Positions 7,186 through 14,895 of a stretch of 24,434 bases of DNA are shown one piece after another. Each line of letters opens with the position of its first letter. The stretch's first letter is position 1. The DNA comes from Gammaproteobacteria bacterium. GTDB taxonomy: Bacteria > Pseudomonadota > Gammaproteobacteria > Pseudomonadales > Pseudohongiellaceae. The translations under genes and the position numbers were made by a program. The notes below the pieces were generated by a model. The model ran no database searches and had not been told where the DNA came from. It saw only the letters and a list, made by a program, of their open reading frames with translations. The DNA lies in NCBI GenBank assembly GCA_003556835.1, contig PWQG01000208.1, positions 1 to 24,434 of the forward strand, in the 5' to 3' direction.

Positions 7186-7959
7186 TCACAAAGAATCGAT
7201 CCGGTCCTGCAGTCGCAATACGGTCTGGTTCATCTGCAGGCGGTAGGCATCAATGGCCTCGACCGCCTCCTCCACGCGGACGAGTCGATCTTCCAGGCCA
7301 CCGGAAACGTCACCACCCGCCAGACTGTCACGCAGGTTCATCAACTCGCGTGTAGTGCTCTGCAGGGAGTCCACGGAACGATTGAGGGAGGCGACCCGTT
7401 CGACAGCTTGTGACAACTCGCTTTCCAGCGAACCCAGATCACTCTGTGTATCCTCGGCCATATTACTGACCTGGACCAGGCGCTGATTGGTCTGCTCCAG
7501 CAGTCCGGTGTTCTCTTCGGCCGTGTTTTCAACATTGGCGACACGGCCAGTGAGATCGCGCACATCCCGGTTGGTGGCGTTACGTGCGGCCCAGAGCTTG
7601 TCAATTTCCGAGAAATTGAAGTCCAGGCGCTGGATGACGTTTTCCGTGGTTTCCTCGGTACTGTCACCTACAACAGCCAATCTATTCTCCAGGTCGGAAA
7701 TACGACGCTGGGCCTGATCCAGCCCTCGCAGGCTTTCCTGATGCAGGTTGTAGCCATAGGCCGCTCCGCCGACCATCGCCAGGGCCAGCACCCCCAGCAT
7801 GATTCGCACCGGCCAGGTGCTGACCCGCAGCTTTTCCGAGTACTGACCCGGACGCACCACGTCCTGCTGCCGTTGTTTGTTCTGCCGGGAAACCACTTCA
7901 TCACGCGGCGGCACCAGCGGCGGAATATCATCAAAATCGTCGTTATCTCTATCGCGCAT
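7186..7959 (-). CDS. Single-pass membrane protein with periplasmic coiled coil, function unknown
   Basis: A 257-residue protein. Residues 1-48 are charged and cytoplasmic (acidic DNDDFDD, then basic). Residues about 50-70 form one transmembrane helix (IMLGVLALAMVGGAAYG). Residues 75-257 are predicted helical coiled coil with regular leucine/valine heptads and very few aromatics or Pro. With a positive-inside N-terminus, the coiled coil should face the periplasm. I recognise no enzyme motif. It resembles generic conserved gammaproteobacterial hypothetical proteins that may be structural or scaffold components. The ATG at 7959 has AGAGGG about 8 bases upstream. It is divergent from sodB over a 208-bp shared regulatory region. 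Confidence 0.7.
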   Translation of the reverse strand: MRDRDNDDFDDIPPLVPPRDEVVSRQNKQRQQDVVRPGQYSEKLRVSTWPVRIMLGVLALAMVGGAAYGYNLHQESLRGLDQAQRRISDLENRLAVVGDSTEETTENVIQRLDFNFSEIDKLWAARNATNRDVRDLTGRVANVENTAEENTGLLEQTNQRLVQVSNMAEDTQSDLGSLESELSQAVERVASLNRSVDSLQSTTRELMNLRDSLAGGDVSGGLEDRLVRVEEAVEAIDAYRLQMNQTVLRLQDRIDSL

Positions 7960-8039
7960 GGGAACGCCCTCTTGTCATGCGATGTCCGGCCGCAAAATAT
8001 CCGGATCGCAAGCACTCTGACAGAATTCAGTTAGGGGTT

Positions 8040-8069
8040 ATTGTAGACACATTGCCGGGTTTATCGCAA
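8040..8069 (-). promoter_or_regulatory. Candidate sigma-70 promoter for the coiled-coil gene
   Basis: The minus strand has TTGCGA (8064-8069) and TACAAT (8040-8045) with an 18-base spacer. The leader to the ATG at 7959 would be about 75 bases. It lies back-to-back with the sodB promoter, so a regulator bound between them could affect both. Confidence 0.4.
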
Positions 8070-8090
8070 AGCCTGAAACCGTCCTGCAAC

Positions 8091-8119
8091 TTGAATGGTT
8101 CCGGCCGGTGCATTATGCT
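8091..8119 (+). promoter_or_regulatory. Candidate sigma-70 promoter for sodB
   Basis: TTGAAT (8091-8096) and TATGCT (8114-8119) are exactly 17 bases apart; each matches consensus at 4 of 6 positions. The predicted start near 8126 gives a leader of about 42 bases. I saw no clear Fur box, although sodB is iron-regulated in E. coli. Confidence 0.55.
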
Positions 8120-8167
8120 GGAAAACTGTTTCTTCACATGAAACTCAATCGACAACCGAGGATATTT

Positions 8168-8761
8168 ATGAAACTGGAATTACCGGAACTTCCCTATGCC
8201 TCCGATGCACTGGAGCCGCATATTTCCGCGGAGACATTCAGCTACCACCACGGCAAACATCACAACACCTATGTGAACAAAGGCAATGAGCTGCTGGCCG
8301 ACGCCGGTGTCGATGCCGACAACCTTGAAGACCTGGTCAAGGCCTGCAAGAAAAAAGGCGGACCACTCTTCAACAATGTGGCGCAGCACTATAACCATGA
8401 TTTCTTCTGGAAGAGCATGGCCCCAAACGCTGGCGGCAAGCCCAGTGGAGACGTGGCCAAGAAAATCGACCAGGATTTCGGCAGCTTTGATGAATTCAAG
8501 AAAGCCTTTGTCGACGGTGGTGCCACCCAGTTCGGCAGCGGTTGGGTCTGGCTGGTATCCGACGGTGGCAAGCTGAAGGTGGTGAAAACGGCCAATGCCG
8601 ACACCCCCCTGACCGACGGCGCAACACCGCTGGCGGTCTGTGATGTCTGGGAACACGCCTATTACCTGGATTACCAGAACCGGCGCCCGGATTTCCTCAA
8701 TGCCTTTGTCGACAATCTGCTCAATTGGGATTTTGTCAACGAGAACCTCAGCAAAGCCTGA
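8168..8761 (+). CDS. sodB: Superoxide dismutase [Fe]
   Basis: A 197-residue cytoplasmic enzyme that converts superoxide to hydrogen peroxide and oxygen. The four metal ligands are visible: His27 (SYHHGKHH), His77 (YNHDFFW), Asp159 and His163 (DVWEHAYY). The iron type is favoured by the short length, the Gln at residue 73 in AQHYNHDFFW, and GATQFGSGW around 118-126, where manganese enzymes carry Gln in a different place. The start at 8168 has GAGGA about 8 bases upstream; an in-frame ATG at 8108 would add 20 residues not found in the family and would lie within the promoter. It is monocistronic and ends in a strong hairpin. Confidence 0.95.
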   Translation: MKLELPELPYASDALEPHISAETFSYHHGKHHNTYVNKGNELLADAGVDADNLEDLVKACKKKGGPLFNNVAQHYNHDFFWKSMAPNAGGKPSGDVAKKIDQDFGSFDEFKKAFVDGGATQFGSGWVWLVSDGGKLKVVKTANADTPLTDGATPLAVCDVWEHAYYLDYQNRRPDFLNAFVDNLLNWDFVNENLSKA

Positions 8762-8776
8762 ACCGGTGCCCTCGCC

Positions 8777-8807
8777 TACTGTGTGTCCCTCCGCGGGTCA
8801 CACAGTA
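8777..8807. terminator. Strong hairpin between convergent sodB and diguanylate cyclase genes
   Basis: TACTGTGTG and CACACAGTA are perfect 9-bp arms. Inside them CCC/GGG pair further, separated from the outer arms by one T:T mismatch, and a 5-base loop TCCGC closes the structure. On the plus strand it starts 16 bases after the sodB stop, and only a weak T-rich stretch (TATTTT) follows. It likely serves as terminator or mRNA 3'-end stabiliser for both converging transcripts. Confidence 0.65.
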
Positions 8808-8811
8808 CGGT

Positions 8812-10380
8812 TCAGTATTTTCCCGGCTCCGCTTCCATCTCCTCCGAATAGAACCGGTAATCCGCCCGCCCCGCCTGCTTGGCCGTGTACATGGCCGTAT
8901 CCGCACGCTTGATCAGGGTCTGTTCGTCTTCACCGTCCTTCGGATACAGGCTGATGCCCAGGCTGACGGTGATTTCACGATAAGTTCCCGCAAGCCGATA
9001 GGGCTCACTCACCACCTCCAACAAGGTTTCAGCCACCCCGGCCACCTGCTCCCGGTCATCCGCCTCGCGTAACAGCAGGATGAATTCATCACCACCCAGC
9101 CGTGCCACCACGTCACTTCCGCGCAGCCGTTCCCTGATCCGCCTGGCAACCTCGATCAGCAGTGCATCCCCTGCGTCATGTCCCAGGGTGTCATTGATCA
9201 GCTTGAAGCGATCCAGATCCAGGAACATCACGGCCAGTCCACGCTGATTGCGCCGGGCTTCCTGCATGGCCTGCTCCAGCAGCTTGCTGAACAGGCTCCG
9301 ATTGGGCAGACCCGTCAAGCCATCATGGAAAGCCTGGTGCTCCACGTCCCGGGCGTGAGCCCGTTGTTCTTCCAGCACCTTCTCACGACTGCGTTGCAGT
9401 TGCAGGCTCAATCGCCCTAGCATTGCCAGGGCGAACAACATCAGGGCACTCGCCCCCAAACCCAGCCACAGGGTTCGTCGGTTCTCCGCCTCCGCCGCGG
9501 CGTGTTGTTCCTCCACCGAGAGCCCCAGCACCATGACCAGGGGGAAATCAAAAATCTCCCGTGCAGAGGTGTATCGCTGCCGCCCATCGGTCGGATAGTC
9601 AAAGACGGCAACACGATCCGGGTCATTGTCCAATGCATCGAGCAGAGCGCTGACCGGCACACGATAACCATAATCGATTGCGTCACCCTGACGCGCCACA
9701 CGGACCACATCGTCCTCGCCAACGATACCGAGAGCCCCTTCCTGGCCCAGACGTGCCGGTTCATAACCACTGACAAAGAATTCGGCATCGACGGAGACGA
9801 TCAATGCCGCGACACCGTTGGCGGAAACCGGGCCCGACACAGCTCGTCCGAAATCCAGCCACCACTGGTCGTTCAGCGGATCATGACGGGCCAGGCCAAC
9901 CTGCAGCGAATCATCATCCAGCAGGCTTTCCGGCAGACTCCCTACAGCCGGCCGCATCGAGTCGATCGACCGCGTACTGGCCATCAGTTCACCATCCTCG
10001 CCCACCACGTTCACGGTAAAGAACAGGGAGGGCGGTAGCATGCCCCGGTCGGAAAGCTCCTGCAACTGCCTGGCAACGCCCCCCGGTTCGATCACATATT
10101 CCAACAGTGAGAGGGTCTGGCTTATGTCACGCAGGGAGCGCAGCAACTGTGCCTCATAGGTGTCCGCCAGTTCGCGCGTGGAAGTTTCCGCAAACTCGAC
10201 GGCGGAGGCCTTCCGGTCCGACATCATCGAGAGGGTCGCCGTCCATTGCACAAGCAGCAACAGCAGTGCCAGCAGGGGAAACAGGATCAGCGGCTCAGTG
10301 AGACGGGCGAAGCCCCACCGGATATGAGGACTGGAATCCGTCTCCCGGGGAGTACCGGGCAACTCCCTCAACTCAGTCAT
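8812..10380 (-). CDS. Membrane diguanylate cyclase with periplasmic sensor domain (GGDEF)
   Basis: A 522-residue protein made of a cytoplasmic N-terminus, a transmembrane helix (about 29-50), a large periplasmic region (about 55-300, Cache-like in layout: a long helix, then FFTVNVVGEDGELMAS and a later VAALIVSVD strand), a second transmembrane helix (about 303-323), a short coiled linker and a GGDEF domain (about 348-510). GGDEF is intact at 429-433. RGSD at 420-423, five residues before it, is a canonical product-inhibition I-site. FLDLDRFKLINDTLGHDAGD carries the usual Mg and substrate residues. It should synthesise c-di-GMP from GTP in response to an envelope signal. Its ATG overlaps the stop of the upstream periplasmic-protein gene (ATGA, 4 bp). 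Confidence 0.93.
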   Translation of the reverse strand: MTELRELPGTPRETDSSPHIRWGFARLTEPLILFPLLALLLLLVQWTATLSMMSDRKASAVEFAETSTRELADTYEAQLLRSLRDISQTLSLLEYVIEPGGVARQLQELSDRGMLPPSLFFTVNVVGEDGELMASTRSIDSMRPAVGSLPESLLDDDSLQVGLARHDPLNDQWWLDFGRAVSGPVSANGVAALIVSVDAEFFVSGYEPARLGQEGALGIVGEDDVVRVARQGDAIDYGYRVPVSALLDALDNDPDRVAVFDYPTDGRQRYTSAREIFDFPLVMVLGLSVEEQHAAAEAENRRTLWLGLGASALMLFALAMLGRLSLQLQRSREKVLEEQRAHARDVEHQAFHDGLTGLPNRSLFSKLLEQAMQEARRNQRGLAVMFLDLDRFKLINDTLGHDAGDALLIEVARRIRERLRGSDVVARLGGDEFILLLREADDREQVAGVAETLLEVVSEPYRLAGTYREITVSLGISLYPKDGEDEQTLIKRADTAMYTAKQAGRADYRFYSEEMEAEPGKY

Positions 10381-10832
10381 TCATACACCACGGCAAGCGA
10401 ACCATCGACATCACGGCGCCACAAGTAGGCAACAATACGCGAGTCCTCGGCAATGGCCATGACCGCATCCTCCGGGGAGTCGACACTGCGCGGCGGACTG
10501 CCCCGGCCGGTGAAGACCAGCCGGGCCCAGTGTGCCCGGACCTGCGCGGGCGTGCGCTCCAGCACTTCACGATAGAATTGTTCCCGCAATGCCGAACCTT
10601 CGGCCATGTCCAGGGGAACCACGCGCCGCCCACCCGGCAACTGCCTCAGGCGCCCCAGAAAAATGTCGCTGATCTGGTCGCGCGACAGCTTGAGTTCGGC
10701 ATTTTCTTGCCACATCACTACCACCACGTCGTCCCCGGCCTGACCAGAGGACTCCTCGGCCTCAGCCGTTGCCAACCCCTGAGAGAGCACAAACAACAGG
10801 CTGGTGATCATTTTCGATGGCATAACTTTCAT
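10377..10832 (-). CDS. Small periplasmic phosphate-binding-protein-like protein (PBP fold fragment)
   Basis: A 151-residue protein with a Sec signal peptide (core ITSLLFVLSQGLATA, cleavage near AEA). The mature part looks like the small PstS-like family often annotated as phosphate ABC transporter substrate-binding protein: LSRDQISDIFLGRLRQLPGGRRVVPLDM, then ALREQFYREVL and HWARLVFTGRG. It is about half the size of a true PstS, so only one lobe-like portion of the fold is present and there is no transporter next to it. It is 14 bp downstream of the porin-like gene and overlaps the diguanylate cyclase start by 4 bp. That suggests it relays a ligand signal from the outer membrane to the cyclase's periplasmic domain. 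An alternative start at 10823 is possible. Confidence 0.75.
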   Translation of the reverse strand: MKVMPSKMITSLLFVLSQGLATAEAEESSGQAGDDVVVVMWQENAELKLSRDQISDIFLGRLRQLPGGRRVVPLDMAEGSALREQFYREVLERTPAQVRAHWARLVFTGRGSPPRSVDSPEDAVMAIAEDSRIVAYLWRRDVDGSLAVVYE

Positions 10833-10846
10833 CCGGTCATCACCAC

Positions 10847-12142
10847 TCAGAACAGGAAATCGACAGCCAGGCTGAATACATCAGCGCCATCAGGCCGGTA
10901 GCGGGTGTTTTCGAGATTACGGAACAGTCCGATGGAACCACGACGAGTCGAGACCCGATCATATTGCCCGGTGACACTGATGCCGGGGTACAGATCCCAG
11001 CGCAAGCCGGCGGTGATGGTCTCCTGGTGTGGAGCGGTGCCGGACTGGAGCAGAAACAGGAAGTTGTTGAGTTCTTCGAGCATGGGCCTGACGGAAGGCG
11101 CAAACTGTGCGGGATCCAGACCTTCAACGTCATGTTCACTGCCGCGGGCTCGCGCATAGCTGAGGTACGGTGTCCAATCCTCGAAACGCATGCCACCACT
11201 GAAGTACCAGCCTGCACGCTGGCCGAAGTCGCTGCGAGTATCCCCTCGCCCCCATTCACCCTGCAGGAACCAGTCACCCGTCTCCCAGGCCGCGCCGACC
11301 GCCATAAACGGCGACCACTTGCCCGAAGCATCGTAGTTAACGACCACCAAGTCACCCGGCGGACCAAAGGCACGATATCCCGCCCAAAGTTCCTCAGTAA
11401 CTGCGTAGTTCACCTTGGCCGACAAGTAAGACGCATGCAACGTCAGGGGACCACGTTCCAGACGATTGAAAGTGCCCCACAGATTCGGTAGGTCCACCCG
11501 ACCACTGGTTTCTGTGAGGGAGTCGCGCACATGGATTGTCTGGCTGCTGCGTCCGTAGACAAGTTGACTACTATACTGGGTCCCCTCGTGGTTGAAGCTG
11601 TACGTCAGATCGATGCCGTCACTGTTGGTGAGTCCCACCAGCTGGTAGAGTTCGGCCGGCGGACGAACCCAGGGAGTGGCATAACCGACCTTGCGGAAGT
11701 CCGATACCATGAAAGTGTTCAATGCGATGCGCCCGAGCCTCACATCCAACCGGTCGCTGGCGCGGTATTGCAGGTTGGCCCACTCCAGCCGGGGCCGGAC
11801 GTCCGTGCGGAAATCCTGCTCCAGCACAAGTTGTACGGTAGCCGACCACCGCGGGCTCACCTGGTAATCAACCTGCAGGGCTGCAAGACTGTCGGTTGTG
11901 AAACTGGGATTGCCGGAACGGCCGGGGCCTTCGGCACGCAGCGGATTGGGGATGTAGTCGGACCGCCTCTCACTGGAATGAATCAGACCCAGAGTGCCAT
12001 AGCCATTCAGTTGTAGTGCCGAATCCTGCGCCAGGGACGAGGCTGGTAGTGACAACAGGGAAAGCACGACCAGCAGCAGAGCCGCAGATGCTCCAACTTC
12101 CAGACGGTAAAAGAGCCTGTTCACACACTCCTGCCACATCAT
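10847..12142 (-). CDS. Outer-membrane porin-like beta-barrel protein
   Basis: A 431-residue protein (429-431 depending on which of two adjacent ATGs is used). A long signal peptide ends near SSLAQDS (about residue 38). The mature protein begins with LQLNGYGTLG, a typical first porin strand. It then alternates aromatic and polar residues and finishes with an aromatic C-terminal strand ending in Phe (LAVDFLF), the outer-membrane assembly signal. The second ATG (12139) has a better distance from AGGAAGGA. It heads the trio with the small periplasmic binding-like protein and the diguanylate cyclase. It lacks the hallmark sequences of OmpC-type porins, so it may be a specific channel or a sensor barrel. 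The ligand is unknown. Confidence 0.82.
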   Translation of the reverse strand: MMWQECVNRLFYRLEVGASAALLLVVLSLLSLPASSLAQDSALQLNGYGTLGLIHSSERRSDYIPNPLRAEGPGRSGNPSFTTDSLAALQVDYQVSPRWSATVQLVLEQDFRTDVRPRLEWANLQYRASDRLDVRLGRIALNTFMVSDFRKVGYATPWVRPPAELYQLVGLTNSDGIDLTYSFNHEGTQYSSQLVYGRSSQTIHVRDSLTETSGRVDLPNLWGTFNRLERGPLTLHASYLSAKVNYAVTEELWAGYRAFGPPGDLVVVNYDASGKWSPFMAVGAAWETGDWFLQGEWGRGDTRSDFGQRAGWYFSGGMRFEDWTPYLSYARARGSEHDVEGLDPAQFAPSVRPMLEELNNFLFLLQSGTAPHQETITAGLRWDLYPGISVTGQYDRVSTRRGSIGLFRNLENTRYRPDGADVFSLAVDFLF

Positions 12143-12196
12143 TCCTTCCTGGTCAGTCCATCAATGCGCAGACCGGCCCACCGTCAAGATAAGGCA

Positions 12197-13462
12197 TCAG
12201 GCCGTCAGCCTCCGCAATGCCTCAACGGCCCGATCAACATGGGTTTCTGTATTGTAGATGGCCGGGCAGAGACGAATGCCTCCTGTCGCCGCGCCGGCAA
12301 TGCCATGATCAGTATACAGATCTGACATGATCCGGCCAGCCTGTCCGGCAGGCGCCCGGGCAATGCAGACACCAAAACTCAGTGCTGGATCCATGGGCGT
12401 CACCAGCTCCAAACCAACTTCCTGCATGCCGGTCTTGAGTCGCTGTGACAGCTCGATGGTTCTTGCCTCGATACGAGCCGGCCCGATGTGATCATGCATG
12501 CTTGCCGCCAGGCCCAGTGCGGCCAGGGCAGCATCATCTCGCTGCCCGAAGGACTCCAACTTGCGTGCGCCCTCCAGGGAGGTCTCCGCCGAATCCCCCC
12601 AGCCCGGTGCAACCACCGAGGGCCAGATTCGTTCGAGCTGTGACCCTCGCACGTACAACAGACCAACTTCACGCGGTCCCATGTACCACTTATGCGCGCT
12701 TGCTGTGTAGGCATCCACGCCCAGGGCACGCAGGTCCAGATCCATGGCACCCCAGGTCTGGGCGCCATCGACCAGCACAAATATATTGCGGGCATGCGCA
12801 GCCTCGACCAGCTCGGCCACCGGCAGTCGCACACCCGAGACATTGGACACATGTGTGAGCGCCAGCACGCGGGTATCGGACCCCATCCGCGAGACAAAAG
12901 CATCCAGTAGCGCCGCGCTGTCGACAGGAGCTGCCGGTGTGGTCACACGACGCACACGAAATCCGTAGCGGGCGGCACGCACGTCCCAGGCCACATTATT
13001 GGTCGGGTGGTTCTGATCCCACAGCAGCACCTCGTCGCCCGACTCCAGTGGCAACCCGGCATTGATGATGTTGTTGGCCTCGCTGGTATTGCGGACCAGG
13101 GCGATCTCGTCGGCATCCACACCAAGCTGGCCTGCAATCCGTTCGCGTGTGTGCTCCAGCAGCGGCCCGAAACGTGCCCGATTGGGGAAGGAGCAATCGC
13201 GGTCGATGTCCCCGGTCAGCCAGGCCCGCTCCTCGCTGACCGCGCGGAAGGAGGGGCAGAGGTTGGCGGCATTCATCGGCACGGCGTCCTCGGGGAACGC
13301 AAAGCCTGCGCGGATTGAAGCCCAGTACGTAGAGGAATCACTATGAGGAAGAGTGGCAGCAGCGCGGTCCTGTGCCTGCGCAAACCGGGACAGGAGGCTG
13401 CCCCCGGACAGCGCCAGCGCAGCCCCGGTTTTCAGAAAATTGCGTCGGGAGGAATCAGTCAT
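12197..13462 (-). CDS. Tat-exported class V aminotransferase (isopenicillin-N-epimerase/cysteine-desulfurase-like)
   Basis: A 421-residue PLP enzyme. The N-terminus has a twin-arginine signal, SRRNFLK (residues 5-11), then a mild hydrophobic segment and an AQA cleavage site near residue 30. The fold-type I catalytic features are present: VRNTSEANN (123-131, cofactor phosphate), Asp232 in VLVDGAQ (pyridine nitrogen), and the Schiff-base Lys258 in SAHKWYMGP. The SAHKW-GP pattern is typical of the isopenicillin-N-epimerase-like branch of class V enzymes. No active-site loop Cys of a desulfurase is obvious. ATG at 13462 has AGGA about 7 bases upstream. It sits 60 bp after the GDT1-type gene and 54 bp before the porin gene on the same strand. 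The substrate is unknown; a periplasmic PLP enzyme is unusual. Confidence 0.87.
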   Translation of the reverse strand: MTDSSRRNFLKTGAALALSGGSLLSRFAQAQDRAAATLPHSDSSTYWASIRAGFAFPEDAVPMNAANLCPSFRAVSEERAWLTGDIDRDCSFPNRARFGPLLEHTRERIAGQLGVDADEIALVRNTSEANNIINAGLPLESGDEVLLWDQNHPTNNVAWDVRAARYGFRVRRVTTPAAPVDSAALLDAFVSRMGSDTRVLALTHVSNVSGVRLPVAELVEAAHARNIFVLVDGAQTWGAMDLDLRALGVDAYTASAHKWYMGPREVGLLYVRGSQLERIWPSVVAPGWGDSAETSLEGARKLESFGQRDDAALAALGLAASMHDHIGPARIEARTIELSQRLKTGMQEVGLELVTPMDPALSFGVCIARAPAGQAGRIMSDLYTDHGIAGAATGGIRLCPAIYNTETHVDRAVEALRRLTA

Positions 13463-13522
13463 GGTCAATCCTGTGGACAGTTTCTACGACTCAACCCTAA
13501 CCCATTTACCCGAAATTGTCCT

Positions 13523-14086
13523 TCAGCGCAGGACATCCAGCAGAATCCATACACCAAGGAGGGCAAACAGGGTTGCAGCGCCAATGCGGATATTCCGAAC
13601 GGGCAGGCGGCCTGCGAAACGATTTCCGAGCCAGATGGCAGGCGCATTGGCAAGCACAACTCCGGTGACTCCACCAGCGAGCACCGGGATCACGGTTTCA
13701 AACCGGGCGGCCAGGGCCAATGTCGCCAACTGGGTCTTGTCCGCCATCTCCAGCAGGAAAAAACCCACGGCGGCCGTCAGGAAAATACTGCCGTGGGACC
13801 GATCCGGAAGCGGCTCCTGATCGTCCTCAGGCAACAGGGCCCACAAGGCCATGAGAATGAAACCCACGCCCAGGGCAATTGGCAACCATTCATTGTCCAG
13901 CCAGGCTGCCAGCCAGACCCCGGCCAGGGCGGCCAGTGCCAGATTAGCTGTGACGCCCGCCAGCAGGCCATTGAACACTGGCCAGGGACGCTGGTACCGA
14001 AGAGTCAACAACAAAGTCAGAAAAAGACTCTTGTCACCAATTTCAGCCAGCCCCACCACCAGGGTGGAAATGAAAAACGTGCCCAT
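13523..14086 (-). CDS. UPF0016/GDT1-family manganese exporter (MneA-like)
   Basis: A 187-residue inner-membrane protein with about six hydrophobic helices arranged as two homologous halves. Each half carries the family signature: EIGDKS (residues 15-20) and EMADKT (113-118), corresponding to ExGDK(S/T). Members of this family (Vibrio MneA, yeast Gdt1, human TMEM165) move Mn2+ or Ca2+; the bacterial ones export manganese. Length is normal. The start at 14086 has no strong ribosome-binding site and lies only 10 bp after the upstream outer-membrane protein's stop, so translation may be coupled. No yybP-ykoY manganese riboswitch was recognised in the upstream leader. Confidence 0.88.
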   Translation of the reverse strand: MGTFFISTLVVGLAEIGDKSLFLTLLLTLRYQRPWPVFNGLLAGVTANLALAALAGVWLAAWLDNEWLPIALGVGFILMALWALLPEDDQEPLPDRSHGSIFLTAAVGFFLLEMADKTQLATLALAARFETVIPVLAGGVTGVVLANAPAIWLGNRFAGRLPVRNIRIGAATLFALLGVWILLDVLR

Positions 14087-14096
14087 TCACTACGCT

Positions 14097-14711
14097 TCAA
14101 TACGGATAATAGAAGCGGATACCCAGCCCGATCATGTCCCGTTCACTTTTATACTGATAATCCACAAATCCGGCCCACTCGTCAGTGAAGTTGTAGATCA
14201 ACCCCACTGAAGGAATGGTGACGTCATTGCCACTTCCATAATCAGTGTAGTTGACCGCCAAATGCAGTTCGGTGTCTGGCACCAGGTTGATGCGCACGCC
14301 AAAACCAAGATCATAACCATTCAGGCGGTCGGATTCGCGCAGCACGTCCCCCACTTCGGGGAAATCGGTCATGCGTCCCCCTGTCCGAAGCTTGCTGTAA
14401 GCCACACTGGCATAGACGCTGGCAGTTTCATTCTCGCCCATGATGAAGCCCAGGCCGAGCCGCTGGCTATCTTCGCTGTAACGGAATTCCCGGCGCCTGG
14501 CGTCGTTGTTCAGGTCCGAGAAACCGGCATTCAGAAACCAGCGATCATCAATTTTGACACTGCCTTCCATGCCCCAGCCATTTACATCAAAGCCAAAACG
14601 GTCACCGTTCAGATACCTGGCTTCGACATAATTATAATTCGAGGCTTCAGCCAGCACTATGGCAGGCAACATGGCTGATGCGGCCAACAGCCCCTTGATC
14701 GTATTCCTCAT
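14097..14711 (-). CDS. Small outer-membrane beta-barrel protein
   Basis: A 204-residue protein. Its signal peptide (MRNTIKGLLAASAMLPAIVLAEA) is followed by a mature region of about eight amphipathic strands: YNYVEARYL, VKIDDRWFLNAGF, RLGLGFIMG, SVYASVAY, YDLGFGVRI, LHLAVNYTDY, SVGLIYNF and FVDYQYKS. The C-terminus ends GLGIRFYYPY, aromatic though finishing in Tyr. It resembles OmpW/OmpX-size barrels without a recognised family. The start at 14711 is chosen because the signal peptide begins there and a G-rich/AGAG Shine-Dalgarno region precedes it. It is the first gene of a unit with the manganese exporter 10 bp downstream and is divergent from motA. Confidence 0.75.
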   Translation of the reverse strand: MRNTIKGLLAASAMLPAIVLAEASNYNYVEARYLNGDRFGFDVNGWGMEGSVKIDDRWFLNAGFSDLNNDARRREFRYSEDSQRLGLGFIMGENETASVYASVAYSKLRTGGRMTDFPEVGDVLRESDRLNGYDLGFGVRINLVPDTELHLAVNYTDYGSGNDVTIPSVGLIYNFTDEWAGFVDYQYKSERDMIGLGIRFYYPY

Positions 14712-14792
14712 CGGCTCTACCCCCCAACAGGTAATTCCTTGATTATTGATACTTTTTCCCAAATCCGGCCACCGGAGGTGTACCCGCGACCA

Positions 14793-14801
14793 AGTATAAC
14801 A
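14793..14801 (-). promoter_or_regulatory. Candidate extended -10 promoter for the outer-membrane protein/Mn exporter unit
   Basis: The minus strand shows TGT-TATACT, an extended -10 with 5 of 6 consensus bases in the hexamer. The leader to the ATG at 14711 would be about 75 bases and contains a small CACC/GGTG hairpin. No recognisable -35 or riboswitch was found. Confidence 0.45.
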
Positions 14802-14838
14802 GAGTGATTTCGTAAAAACCCCCATCACAGGCAACGAT

Positions 14839-14865
14839 TAAAGTCTGCATCACTGCAGCCGATTA
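14839..14865 (+). promoter_or_regulatory. Sigma-28 (FliA) promoter of motA/motB
   Basis: TAAAGTCT (14839-14846) and GCCGATTA (14858-14865) are separated by 11 bases. The enterobacterial FliA consensus is TAAAGTTT-N11-GCCGATAA, so 14 of 16 positions match and the spacer is exact. Transcription would start near 14872, about 24 bases before the motA ATG. This places the stator genes in the late flagellar regulon. Confidence 0.85.
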
Positions 14866-14895
14866 CATTGCTGAATTTCGCGTAACGGGACATCG

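Noticed and set aside
12159..12187. Promoter directly before the porin gene (TTGACG with a weak TTGATG 17 bases later)
   Set aside because: The -10 is poor and the resulting leader would be about 10 bases; left out as a feature although a promoter in this gap cannot be excluded.
13485..13500. Telomere-like GGGTTAGGGTT on the minus strand between the GDT1-type and aminotransferase genes
   Set aside because: Only two partial units; chance occurrence in a short intergenic gap.
13343..14188. A 281-codon plus-strand frame opposite the GDT1-type and aminotransferase genes
   Set aside because: Gln/Pro/Gly-rich shadow crossing two real genes; no motif, and the opposite strand carries the family signatures.
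14712..14792. yybP-ykoY manganese riboswitch in the leader of the barrel/Mn-exporter unit
   Set aside because: Expected from the exporter family, but the conserved loop sequences of that riboswitch are not visible; only a small hairpin is present.
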